Source of the DNA: Anaerolineaceae bacterium oral taxon 439
Lineage (GTDB): Bacteria; Chloroflexota; Anaerolineae; Anaerolineales; Anaerolineaceae
DNA: 64,000 nt
Direction of reading: 5' to 3'
NCBI GenBank assembly: GCA_001717545.1
Contig: CP017039.1
Span: 806,001 to 870,000 of the forward strand
Every line of letters begins with the position of its first letter. The stretch's first letter is position 1. The position numbers and the translations under genes were made by a program. Positions 42,695 through 50,669 of the stretch are shown here, piece by piece. Under the pieces are notes generated by a model that was not told the DNA's origin, did no database searches, and saw only the letters and a program-made list of their open reading frames with translations.

Positions 42695-43789
42695 ATGAAA
42701 ATCGGGGTGCTCCAGCGCGTTCTCGCCGGTTACCGCGTTCCGTTTTTTGACGAATTGGCGGCGCGCTTCGGAGGCTCGCTGACGCTTTTCGCGGGTCATG
42801 CGCGGCGGGAGGAGATGATCGACGAGTCAAGGCTTCCCGAAATCGCGAAGGTCTATCCGGCGAAAAATCTGTACGTGCTCCCGGGCGTCCTGAACGGGAG
42901 AGCGTATTTTTGCTTCCAGTTGAACGTTCTGGAATGGCTCGGGAGCGGGGACCCTGACGTATTGATCTGCGAGGCGAATCTCCGGTATCCGACGACGCTG
43001 GCCGCGATCGGCTGGATGCGCCGGCGGGGGCGTCCGGTTATCGGCTGGGGGCTGGGGTCGGGGTCCGCGACAGGGCTTTTCAAGCGGGCGTTTATCCGGT
43101 CGTTCGACGCGCTGCTGACGTACGGCGAGCGCGGGGCGGAAACGTACCGGGAGCTGGGGTTTCCCGGCGAACGGATTTTTATCGCGAAGAACGCGGTCGC
43201 GCCGCGGCCGCGGCGCGACCCGCCGGCGCGACCGTCTGGGTTTTCCAGCGAGGGGCCGCTCCTTCTTTCCGTCGGCAGGCTCCAGGCGCGGAAACGGATT
43301 GATCTGCTGATCGAGAGCTGCGCCGCGCTGGAAAGCGAGTTCAGTCCGCGGCTCCGAATCGTCGGCGACGGTCCGGCTCGCGGCGAATTCGAACGGCTCG
43401 CGGCGGAACGCTATCCGCGGACGGAATTTCCCGGCGCGCTTTACGGCGACGAGCTCGCGGCGCAATTCGCCGCGGCGGATCTTTTCGTCCTTCCGGGTAC
43501 CGGCGGTTTAGCGCTGCAGCAGGCAATGGCGAGCGGGCTTCCCGTTATTGCGGCGGAGGCGGACGGGACGCAGTCGGACCTCGTCCGCGCGGATAACGGA
43601 CGGACGATCCAAAGCGGCGACGGCGTGGCGCTGACGGCGGCGATTCGCGAGCTGCTGACCGATCCGGCGCGGCTCCGCGAGATGGGGGCGCGGTCGTTCG
43701 CGATCGTCCGCGACGAAATCAATTTAGAGAAGATGGCCGATCGGTTTGAAGCGGCGATCCGTTTCACGGCTACGGAGAAATCGCGATGA
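42695..43789 (+). CDS. Family 4-type glycosyltransferase A
   Basis: 364 residues from ATG 42695, chosen for AAAGGA seven bases upstream; a GTG at 42665 would overlap sbcC by four bases and is the alternative. GT-B fold: IGVLQRVLAGYRVPFF at the start, GPLLLSVGRLQARKRIDLLIES (donor domain), LRIVGDGPARGEFERLA, FVLPGTGGLALQQAMASGLPVIAAEADG (catalytic region around the Glu position appears as TGGLALQQA, lacking the common EGFG). Acceptor unknown. It is followed immediately by another glycosyltransferase (ATGA overlap), so both extend a surface glycan or glycolipid. Confidence 0.85.
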   Translation: MKIGVLQRVLAGYRVPFFDELAARFGGSLTLFAGHARREEMIDESRLPEIAKVYPAKNLYVLPGVLNGRAYFCFQLNVLEWLGSGDPDVLICEANLRYPTTLAAIGWMRRRGRPVIGWGLGSGSATGLFKRAFIRSFDALLTYGERGAETYRELGFPGERIFIAKNAVAPRPRRDPPARPSGFSSEGPLLLSVGRLQARKRIDLLIESCAALESEFSPRLRIVGDGPARGEFERLAAERYPRTEFPGALYGDELAAQFAAADLFVLPGTGGLALQQAMASGLPVIAAEADGTQSDLVRADNGRTIQSGDGVALTAAIRELLTDPARLREMGARSFAIVRDEINLEKMADRFEAAIRFTATEKSR

Positions 43790-45036
43790 GGATTCTTTTT
43801 TTAGCCGACGGGCGCAGCCCGACGACGGTTCGTTATCTCGCGGCCGTGGCGGCGTTGGGGCATGAGATTCATCTGGTTTCGAGTTATCCTTGCGAAGCTC
43901 CGGATCCGGTCGCGAGTTTCGCGACGCTCCCGATCGCTTTTTCGAATTTCGTTTCCGGAAAAAGCGTCGGGACGCGCGTTGGAATGATTTCGGGCGGAAC
44001 GGACGAGTCTCGCGGGCTCGATCCGGGAAGCCGGATGACCGCGAGCGCGCTCGCGGTTCGGCGGTTCCGCGATTTTTTCCTGACCTTTCGGTACCAGTCG
44101 GCGCCGTTTTCGATCCCGTTCAGCGGCCGGCGTTTCGCGGCGATCGCGAAAAAGATTCGTCCCGACCTGATTCATGCGCTGCGGATCCCGTTCGAGGGAA
44201 TGACGGCGTCGTACGCGCCGGCGCGTTATCCGCTGGCGGTTTCGGTCTGGGGAAACGATCTGACGCTGCATGCGTATGGGTCGGCCGGTATGATGCAGCT
44301 GACGCGGCGGACGCTCGCCCGTACGAACGGGTTAGCCGCGGACACGCGCCGCGATATCCGGCTGGCGCGGGCGTTGGGGCTGGCGGATGGAAAGGCGACG
44401 GCGGTCGTTCCGGGAAACGGCGGGATCGACATCCCGAGCCTGGTCCTTGCGTCGGAGGCGGACGCGCCGATTTTACGGCGCCTCCCGCCGAATCGCGAAT
44501 TCATCCTGAATCCGCGCGGCTTCCGTCCCGGTTCGGTTCGGACCGATACGTTTTTCGGCGCAGTTCCGATCGTCGCGCGGCAGTTCCCGAACATCCTGTT
44601 TGTCTGTCCGGCGATGGCGGATCAGCCAGAGGCGCTGGACTGGGTCCGCGAGCTGAAAATCGAGCGGAACGTCCTGCTCCTCCCGTCGCTCCCGCAGCCC
44701 GATCTCTGGGCGCTCTTCCATCATGCGCTGATGACGATTACGGTCAGTCAGCATGACGGAACGCCGAATTCGCTTTTGGAAGCGATGACGATCGGATGCT
44801 TCCCGGTGGCGGGCGATATTGAATCGCTTCGGGAGTGGATTACGCCGGGCGTGAACGGGCTCCTCGTCGATCCGAATTCGCCGGAAGAGCTGGCGAACGC
44901 GATTCTGAGCGCGATGTATAACGAAGGGATGCGGTCGCGGGCGGCGCGGTTGAACCGCGGGATCGTTCAGGAGCGCGCCGAGGCTTCCCGGGTTCAGACT
45001 GAAATCGAGGTTTTTTATCAGTCGCTCGTCGGCTGA
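43786..45036 (+). CDS. Family 4-type glycosyltransferase B
   Basis: 416 residues, ATG overlapping the previous stop. GT-B fold: FLADGRSPTTVRYLAAVAALGHEIHLVSSYP at the N-terminus, PDLIHALRIPFEGMTAS, then VWGNDLTLHAYGS, donor part with NPRGFRPGSVRTDTFFGAVP and ITVSQHDGTPNSLLEAMTIGCFPV (catalytic Glu in the SLLEAM helix). The last motif is typical of sugar transferases acting on lipid-linked or protein acceptors. No terminator is obvious after it; the converging TPM gene ends 87 bases downstream. Confidence 0.88.
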   Translation: MRILFLADGRSPTTVRYLAAVAALGHEIHLVSSYPCEAPDPVASFATLPIAFSNFVSGKSVGTRVGMISGGTDESRGLDPGSRMTASALAVRRFRDFFLTFRYQSAPFSIPFSGRRFAAIAKKIRPDLIHALRIPFEGMTASYAPARYPLAVSVWGNDLTLHAYGSAGMMQLTRRTLARTNGLAADTRRDIRLARALGLADGKATAVVPGNGGIDIPSLVLASEADAPILRRLPPNREFILNPRGFRPGSVRTDTFFGAVPIVARQFPNILFVCPAMADQPEALDWVRELKIERNVLLLPSLPQPDLWALFHHALMTITVSQHDGTPNSLLEAMTIGCFPVAGDIESLREWITPGVNGLLVDPNSPEELANAILSAMYNEGMRSRAARLNRGIVQERAEASRVQTEIEVFYQSLVG

Positions 45037-45123
45037 CCGCTTTTTGGCTTTACCTTTTCCGCGGGCGACGCTGGATTCGAAGCGCGCGCGTTTCGGCGCT
45101 TTATCGCTTACGCGTCCGGCGGG

Positions 45124-45972
45124 TCAGAATTTACCGCTGCTTCCGCCATGGGTGCGCCCGGATGAACTGGTATGCGTCCCGCTCGTGCCGCCGCTGGACG
45201 AACTGGTTTCGCGTTTTGTTCTCGATTCGCGGGAATACATGAAGAGATCGTTCCCGCCGGTGACCTGAAAGCTCTCGTCGCGGACGTACGTATCGGCATG
45301 GGTTTGGGAGCGGATGGATTTATGGGCGGACGCCAGGAGCGCCAGCGGAATCAAGGCCAGCAGGACGGAGATCGCGGCGCTGATCAGGATCCGGACGGCG
45401 CGTTCTTTCGGGGATATTTCCGGCTTTGGCAGCGTTTCCGCGACGTAGGGGGCGTCGTTTTTCGCCTGTTCAAGGAATCGATCCGTCAGGTCGGAAAATT
45501 TGCTGAACGCCTTGAAGAAGTCGCCTTCGCCGAGGCTCGGGAGAACCTGCTCCATGATGTAGGCCTGTCCCGCGTCGGTAAACGCCGTGATCCCGAAGCC
45601 GTGCGTCGAGATCGCCCAGTCCCGGTCCTCCATGCTGATCATCAGCAGGATCCCATCAGCGTTCGGGCCGATCCCGAAGCCGTTGTAATCAAAAAAATCG
45701 TCGGCGAATTCCGTGGGGGTTTTCCCTCCCAGCCCGTTCGTCGTCACGATGACCACGTCGCAGGCCTGCCGGACGCTGATTTCGTCAAGCTTTCCCAGGA
45801 GTTCTTCATTTTCGACGCTGCTGAGCAACTCGGCGCTGTCGGTCAGACGTTCCTTCTGCCTTTCGGCAGGGATTGAATCAGTCTCGAAGATAATCTGCGC
45901 CGCCGAGGCGGGGAACGCCAGCGCTGGAACGAGCAGCCAGATCAGGAGGAACCACGCAAGCTTTTTTTTCAT
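45124..45972 (-). CDS. TPM-domain (YgcG-like) membrane protein
   Basis: 282 residues. Signal peptide (FPASAAQ cleavage), a TPM domain (about 38-165) with RLTDSAELLSSVENEELLGKL and GIGPNADGILLMISMEDRDWAIST, then a helix (about 193-213) and a Ser/Gly-rich tail ending GGSSGKF. TPM domains occur in photosystem II repair and predicted phosphatase-like proteins; in bacteria they are often paired with small membrane proteins, and the function is poorly known. AAGGA lies before the ATG. It follows the zinc-ribbon gene by 30 bases and is probably cotranscribed. Confidence 0.85.
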   Translation of the reverse strand: MKKKLAWFLLIWLLVPALAFPASAAQIIFETDSIPAERQKERLTDSAELLSSVENEELLGKLDEISVRQACDVVIVTTNGLGGKTPTEFADDFFDYNGFGIGPNADGILLMISMEDRDWAISTHGFGITAFTDAGQAYIMEQVLPSLGEGDFFKAFSKFSDLTDRFLEQAKNDAPYVAETLPKPEISPKERAVRILISAAISVLLALIPLALLASAHKSIRSQTHADTYVRDESFQVTGGNDLFMYSRESRTKRETSSSSGGTSGTHTSSSGRTHGGSSGKF

Positions 45973-46002
45973 TTTTATATCGTCCTTTGCGCTCCGCGTT
46001 GG

Positions 46003-47085
46003 TCAGCTGTTGAGAACATACTGGATCAGGAAGTAAACGATCGGCATGAATACGGCGGCGGAGATCAGCATCCCGATCAGCCAGGCGACCCTGCTGATCG
46101 GAAGATCGTCTCCTGCGAGCGCGCCGGTCTGTCCGTTCATGGCGAACATATAGCGTTTCCCTTTCCAGTTCGTCCCCAGCAGCCAGACAGGAAAAAGCGC
46201 GTAGCGAACGGCTCCGCTTTTCAGCTGAACGCTGCTGCTTTGCAACGTTACCGTATGATAGCCGGTTACCGTAGCGGTAAAGGCGTCTTCGGCGCTTTTT
46301 TTGATGCGCGCGTTGGCGCGCTCGACGCAGCGATCCGCCTCAACGTCATATTTGTCCGCGAGGTACCCCGCAAGATAGGCGGTCTGAAAATCGACCGCAT
46401 CCTGGAGATGGTACGGTTCGATGGACTCCATCAGCGCGTCGGGCATCTTTGAGGCCCCGTCTGCCGGAACGTTTTCAAAACCGATATGGCCCTGACGGGA
46501 CACGTGAAAATAGGATGTTTCCGTGTAATTGTATTCAGAATCGCTCCAGCTCCGGATTTTTGTCGCCTGACAGCGGATATCGACGTCGGAATCCGCGTTA
46601 AACAGCCAGAACGGCACGTACATCCCCTTGATTTCTTGAATATGGTTATCTTCTTTGAATACCCTGGGGAGGAGCGGCTTTCTTTTATAATGCCGTTTGA
46701 GCGCTTCGACCGCCGCGTTCTTATCCAACTTGAACGGGATCACGAGGTTGGGACGCAGCGCGCCGGAGAACTGACCTGCGATGACGACATGGCTTCCGCA
46801 GTAGGGGCAGCTCGTCGCCGCCGTCGTTTCATTGCCGATGATTTCGCCGCCGCAGGACGCGCAGGCGTAAATCCGCATGTTATCCAGCTCGCCTTCGCGC
46901 CAATGATTTTCCGGCGGACGCCATTCCATGCGATCTTCGGTCGTTTTCGAAAGTGCCTCGTCGAGCGATTTCAGCGCTTCGACGTCAGACTTCACGCCGC
47001 AGTAAGGGCATACCATCTGCTGGGTTCCGCTGTCGAAGGAAATTGACCCGCCGCAGGACGGGCATTTATACTCGATGATATCCAT
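46003..47085 (-). CDS. Zinc-ribbon membrane protein, partner of the TPM protein
   Basis: 360 residues. Two zinc ribbons: CPSC...CPYC (8-32 region) and CASC...CPYC (74-98 region). A beta-rich middle (YVPFWLFNADSDVDI, WSDSEYNYTETSYF, RYALFPVWLLGT) follows, and a single C-terminal membrane helix (about 335-358). This architecture is typical of DUF-type proteins that sit beside TPM genes in Firmicutes and Chloroflexota; the ribbons face the cytoplasm. AGAGG precedes the ATG. No enzymatic motif is visible. Confidence 0.8.
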   Translation of the reverse strand: MDIIEYKCPSCGGSISFDSGTQQMVCPYCGVKSDVEALKSLDEALSKTTEDRMEWRPPENHWREGELDNMRIYACASCGGEIIGNETTAATSCPYCGSHVVIAGQFSGALRPNLVIPFKLDKNAAVEALKRHYKRKPLLPRVFKEDNHIQEIKGMYVPFWLFNADSDVDIRCQATKIRSWSDSEYNYTETSYFHVSRQGHIGFENVPADGASKMPDALMESIEPYHLQDAVDFQTAYLAGYLADKYDVEADRCVERANARIKKSAEDAFTATVTGYHTVTLQSSSVQLKSGAVRYALFPVWLLGTNWKGKRYMFAMNGQTGALAGDDLPISRVAWLIGMLISAAVFMPIVYFLIQYVLNS

Positions 47086-47257
47086 CCATACCTCTTTTCA
47101 TGCCGGGCGACAGAGCCGCTTAAAAACTATTTTACTTTATTTTGTTGAAAAACCGGCCCGCTCGATTTATGGGAGGGGGGCTATTCAAATATTAAATATG
47201 GTTTTACAATCGTGCATGATGAGCGGACGGTGGAATTGGATTCCGAGGAAAGGCGGC

Positions 47258-48271
47258 ATGCCTTTCAAGGCTGAAGATCTGATAGGAATGAAAAAAAAGC
47301 GCGGCGCGTTGTGCCTGCTTGTCCTGATCCTGATCGGGACCGCCGCTGCTGCGCTTTGGTCGGGACGTTACCCGAAATTGGGGTGGACGCGATGGCGCGA
47401 TCTGGCGGACGATCCGATCGCGGCGAACCTGTTCTGGCGGCTTCGGTTCCCTCGGGTCGTGATTGCATTGCTGTCTGGCGCGGTTTTAAGCGCGGGCGGC
47501 CTGGTCTGTCAGACTGTCTTCAATAATCCGTTAGCCGGTCCGGATATCGTCGGCGTTTCGCAGGGCGCGGCGATCGGCGCGGCGACGGCGATCATCTTCT
47601 TTCCCGGTTCGGCGGCGGTACGGCAGCTCGCGGCGTTTATCGGCGGCGGTATGGGGTTGATTTTATCGCTGGCGATCGCGCGGCGGCTCCGGTACGGTGG
47701 GTGGACGCTGCGTTTTCTCTTAGCGGGAATAACGGTTTCGGCTTTTTTTACCGGAGCGCTGACGGTTTTAAAGCTGATGGCGGATGGGAGAAATCAGCTG
47801 CATGCGATCGAGTTCTGGATGATGGGGGCATACTGCTACGTGACGGCGAACGGTTTTATCCCGGTCGTCCTCTTAGCGCTCGCGTCGCTGATTTCAGTCG
47901 GGCTTTTTCGCTGGCGAACGAATCTTTTTTCGCTTCCGGACGAGAGCTCGTCGTCGCTGGGCGCGGCGCTGGCTCTCGAACGGACGCTCCTGATCGGCGC
48001 GGCCGTCGTCGGGATATCGGCGGTGACGTCGCTGAGCGGGATTATCGGCTGGGTCGGCCTGATCGTTCCACATCTGGCGCGGATTCTTTTCGGCGCGGAC
48101 AGCCGTTTCGCGCTTCCGGGGTCGATTCTTCTCGGCGCGCTGATTACGCTGTCTTCCGATACGGCGATCCGGCTTCTCAGCCCACGGGAGATTCCGGTCG
48201 GGATCATGACGTCGCTGCTGTGCGTCCTGATCTTCTGTGCCGCGGTTCTGACGCGAAAAATTCGCTTTTAG
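47258..48271 (+). CDS. FecCD-family metal/siderophore importer permease 1
   Basis: 337 residues from ATG 47258, chosen for GAGGAAAGG upstream and a family-typical length; longer frames to 47075 have no site. Ten-helix FecCD/BtuC pattern: RLPR-like WRLRFPRVVIALLSGAVLSAGGLVCQTVFNNPLAGPDIVGVSQGA, a central GAYCYV segment, and GLIVPHLARILFGADSR followed by PREIPVGIMTSLLC. It imports Fe-siderophore, haem, cobalamin or similar. A second, different permease lies downstream, so the pore is probably a heterodimer, as in FepDG. Confidence 0.9.
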   Translation: MPFKAEDLIGMKKKRGALCLLVLILIGTAAAALWSGRYPKLGWTRWRDLADDPIAANLFWRLRFPRVVIALLSGAVLSAGGLVCQTVFNNPLAGPDIVGVSQGAAIGAATAIIFFPGSAAVRQLAAFIGGGMGLILSLAIARRLRYGGWTLRFLLAGITVSAFFTGALTVLKLMADGRNQLHAIEFWMMGAYCYVTANGFIPVVLLALASLISVGLFRWRTNLFSLPDESSSSLGAALALERTLLIGAAVVGISAVTSLSGIIGWVGLIVPHLARILFGADSRFALPGSILLGALITLSSDTAIRLLSPREIPVGIMTSLLCVLIFCAAVLTRKIRF

Positions 48272-48280
48272 GAGGCGCTT

Positions 48281-49072
48281 TTGAAGGGTTCCGGCGAAAG
48301 GGGAAAAGAGCTGGTTTTTGAACGGGTGCGGTTCGCGTACGATTGGGGGACGCCGTTCGCGCTGAACGATTTTACCGTCGGTTTCAGCCCCGGCGAGGTC
48401 ACGGCGCTGCTGGGGCCGAACGGGTCGGGAAAAACGACGATGATGAAGCTGGCGAACCGCCGGCTGGTTCCGGCGTCGGGGCGGGTCCTTTATGGCGGCC
48501 GGCCGCTTGCGGAGCTGACGCGGCGGGAGGTCGGCCGGTCGATCGGCTTCGTTCCGCAGTCGGAACGGATCGCGTTCGATTATTCGATCCTGGATTACGT
48601 CCTGATGGGCCGCGCGCCCTGGCTTTCGCCGTTAGCCGCGCCGGGCCGTGCCGACGCCGGTATCGCCGCGGAGGCGATTGAGGAAGTCGGGCTGACTTCT
48701 CTGATCCGACGGTCGGTCCGGACGCTGAGCGGGGGGCAGGTCCAGCTGGTCCTTCTGGCGCGGGTCCTGGTTCAGTCGACGCAGGTCCTGCTGCTCGACG
48801 AGGCGTCGTCGGCGCTCGATTTAGCCAACAAGCGGCGTTTTCTTGATATTATCCGTTCGCTCGCCCGGCGGGGAAAAACGATTCTCCTCTCGACGCACGA
48901 GCCGGCGGTCGCCGAGGCGGTCGCCGATCGGATGGTCCTGATGAAAGGCGGGCTGGTTCAGGCGGCTGGCCCGGCGTCCGAGGTCTTTACGGAAGCGAAC
49001 CTGACGTCGGTTTACGAGACGCCGATCCGGATTTTTTCGGTCGGAGAGCGAAAAGTCGTCTTATGGACCTGA
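48281..49072 (+). CDS. Iron/siderophore-type ABC importer ATPase
   Basis: 263 residues. TTG start with GGAGG five bases upstream; no in-frame ATG fits. Walker A GPNGSGKT (45-52), signature LSGGQVQL (not the usual LSGGQRQ), Walker B VLLLDEASSALD, and switch His in LSTHEPAVAEAV. The FhuC/FepC/BtuD group is indicated by neighbouring FecCD permeases. It overlaps the second permease by ten bases. Confidence 0.9.
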   Translation: MKGSGERGKELVFERVRFAYDWGTPFALNDFTVGFSPGEVTALLGPNGSGKTTMMKLANRRLVPASGRVLYGGRPLAELTRREVGRSIGFVPQSERIAFDYSILDYVLMGRAPWLSPLAAPGRADAGIAAEAIEEVGLTSLIRRSVRTLSGGQVQLVLLARVLVQSTQVLLLDEASSALDLANKRRFLDIIRSLARRGKTILLSTHEPAVAEAVADRMVLMKGGLVQAAGPASEVFTEANLTSVYETPIRIFSVGERKVVLWT

Positions 49073-50052
49073 CACGGACGAGCCATTGGCGGATGGTGAG
49101 CCTGGCGCTGATCGTTTTGGCCCTGGTCCTGGCGTCGCTCTGCCTGGGGCGGTACCCGGAAGCAGGGCTGCGCAACCCGCTGGTTGGCGACGAGATCGAA
49201 CGGATCGTGTTTTTTAACGTTCGCGCGCCGCGTGTTCTCTTTTCGTTTCTCGTTGGAGCGGCGCTTGGGGTTTCCGGACTGACGCTGCAGACGCTGATGA
49301 ATAACCCGATGGTTGAGCCGGGGTTCATGGGGATTTCGCAGGGCGCGACTTTCGGGGCGGCGTTCGCGATTTTCGCTCTGCCCGGCGGCGTCCGCGTGGT
49401 CCAGCTTTCCGCGATCGCTTTCGCTTTCGCCGCGTTCGCCTTGACGACGGTTTTCGCGGCGCGGATTTCGGGCTTCCACTGGATCCTGCGGCAGGTCTTA
49501 GCCGGAATGGCTTCGTCGGCGATCTTCTCGTCCGCTTTGGGGCTGATGAAGTATGCGCTGGATCCGGACGATCGGCTGTTAGTGCTGTATTATTGGATCT
49601 TAGGCGGGCTGAAGGGGGTGACCTGGGCGGAGATTGGGCCGCTGATCGCGCCGATCCTGATCGTTCTGACGCTGATGTCGATTTTTCGCTGGCGGCTGAA
49701 CCTGCTGTCGCTGGATGACGAGACGGCGGCGTCGATGAGCGTTAATCTGCGGTTGGAACGTCCGCTGTACCTTGCCGGGACGGTCATCATCACGGCGCTC
49801 TGCATGTCGGTCGCGGGGACGATCGGCTGGGTCGGCCTCGCCGCCGCGCATCTCGCGCGGGCCTTTTTCGGGGCGAACGTCGAACGGAGTTTTCCTGCGG
49901 CGGGTCTGATCGGCGCAGGGATGCTGACGGGCTGCGACATGGTCGCGCGGGTCGCGTTTCCGATTGAAATCCCGGTCGGGGTACTGACCGCGGGGTTGGG
50001 CGGCGCGCTTTTCCTGACGCTGATCGTTCGGAAAGAGGGCGCGGAACGCTGA
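49063..50052 (+). CDS. FecCD-family metal/siderophore importer permease 2
   Basis: 329 residues, overlapping the ATPase gene. It has the same landmarks as permease 1 (NVRAPRVLFSFLVGAALGVSGLTLQTLMNNPMVEPGFMGISQGA; GWVGLAAAHLARAFFGANVERSFP; PIEIPVGVLTAGLGGALFL), but PHL is AAHL here and the sequences differ enough to indicate an old heterodimer. No binding protein or exporter lies next to this three-gene unit, which is unusual; it must be supplied from elsewhere. The gene ends 134 bases before the MarR regulator. Confidence 0.9.
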   Translation: MDLTRTSHWRMVSLALIVLALVLASLCLGRYPEAGLRNPLVGDEIERIVFFNVRAPRVLFSFLVGAALGVSGLTLQTLMNNPMVEPGFMGISQGATFGAAFAIFALPGGVRVVQLSAIAFAFAAFALTTVFAARISGFHWILRQVLAGMASSAIFSSALGLMKYALDPDDRLLVLYYWILGGLKGVTWAEIGPLIAPILIVLTLMSIFRWRLNLLSLDDETAASMSVNLRLERPLYLAGTVIITALCMSVAGTIGWVGLAAAHLARAFFGANVERSFPAAGLIGAGMLTGCDMVARVAFPIEIPVGVLTAGLGGALFLTLIVRKEGAER

Positions 50053-50121
50053 ACGGATCCCATGTGAAATACCCGGTTACGGCTGTCACGGATTAAAAAT
50101 TTTTCGAAGCGCTGAAATAAT

Positions 50122-50131
50122 TAATCGATTA
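50122..50131. promoter_or_regulatory. Palindrome upstream of the MarR gene
   Basis: TAATCGATTA is a perfect 10-base palindrome 55 bases before the MarR start, in an AT-rich stretch. A plausible autoregulatory operator, not verified. Confidence 0.35.
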
Positions 50132-50186
50132 TCATTTTCTTCGCGCAAACCCCGACGCGTTTCGCGAGCGGGAGAGAGGACGGAAA

Positions 50187-50645
50187 ATGACCCATTTCCC
50201 GGAAAGTCGTTCCGATTTGGAACCGATGATGAAGCATGCGATGAAGCTGTATCGGTATCGGATGGACGCCGTCGCGCGTCAGCACGGGCTTTTTTTCGGC
50301 CAGGCGCCGATTCTCCATGCGATTGCGAAAAATGAGGGCTGTACTCAGGCCGATATCGCCGGACGGCTGGGCGTCAGCGCGCCGTCGATCGCCGCTTCGG
50401 CGAAACGGCTCGAAAAATCCGGGCTGATCCGGAAAGAGACGGATATGAATAACTTACGCAGGAACAAATTGTACCTGACCGAGGATGGCCGGAAAGCGCT
50501 GAGCGCGGCGAAGGCGGACATGGAACAGGTCAACGCCGAAATCTTTTCGCGGCTCGATGAAGCGGATCGGGCGGCGCTGCCGCGAATCCTGTCAGTCCTG
50601 ATCGACGTTCTGACCGACGGTGAGACGATGGTGGATCTGCGGTAA
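50187..50645 (+). CDS. MarR-family transcriptional regulator
   Basis: 152 residues, full length. The winged helix lies at about 53-115: NEGCTQADIAGRLGVSAPSIAASAKRLEKSGLIRKETD, the wing MNNLRRNKLYLTEDGRKAL. The C-terminal helices dimerise. It sits 24 bases before two exporter genes and most likely represses them, releasing on binding a drug or metabolite; this is inferred from synteny. GAGAGAGGACGGA precedes the ATG. Confidence 0.92.
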   Translation: MTHFPESRSDLEPMMKHAMKLYRYRMDAVARQHGLFFGQAPILHAIAKNEGCTQADIAGRLGVSAPSIAASAKRLEKSGLIRKETDMNNLRRNKLYLTEDGRKALSAAKADMEQVNAEIFSRLDEADRAALPRILSVLIDVLTDGETMVDLR

Positions 50646-50669
50646 AAGGGGAAAGGAAGCGGGTTGCCG

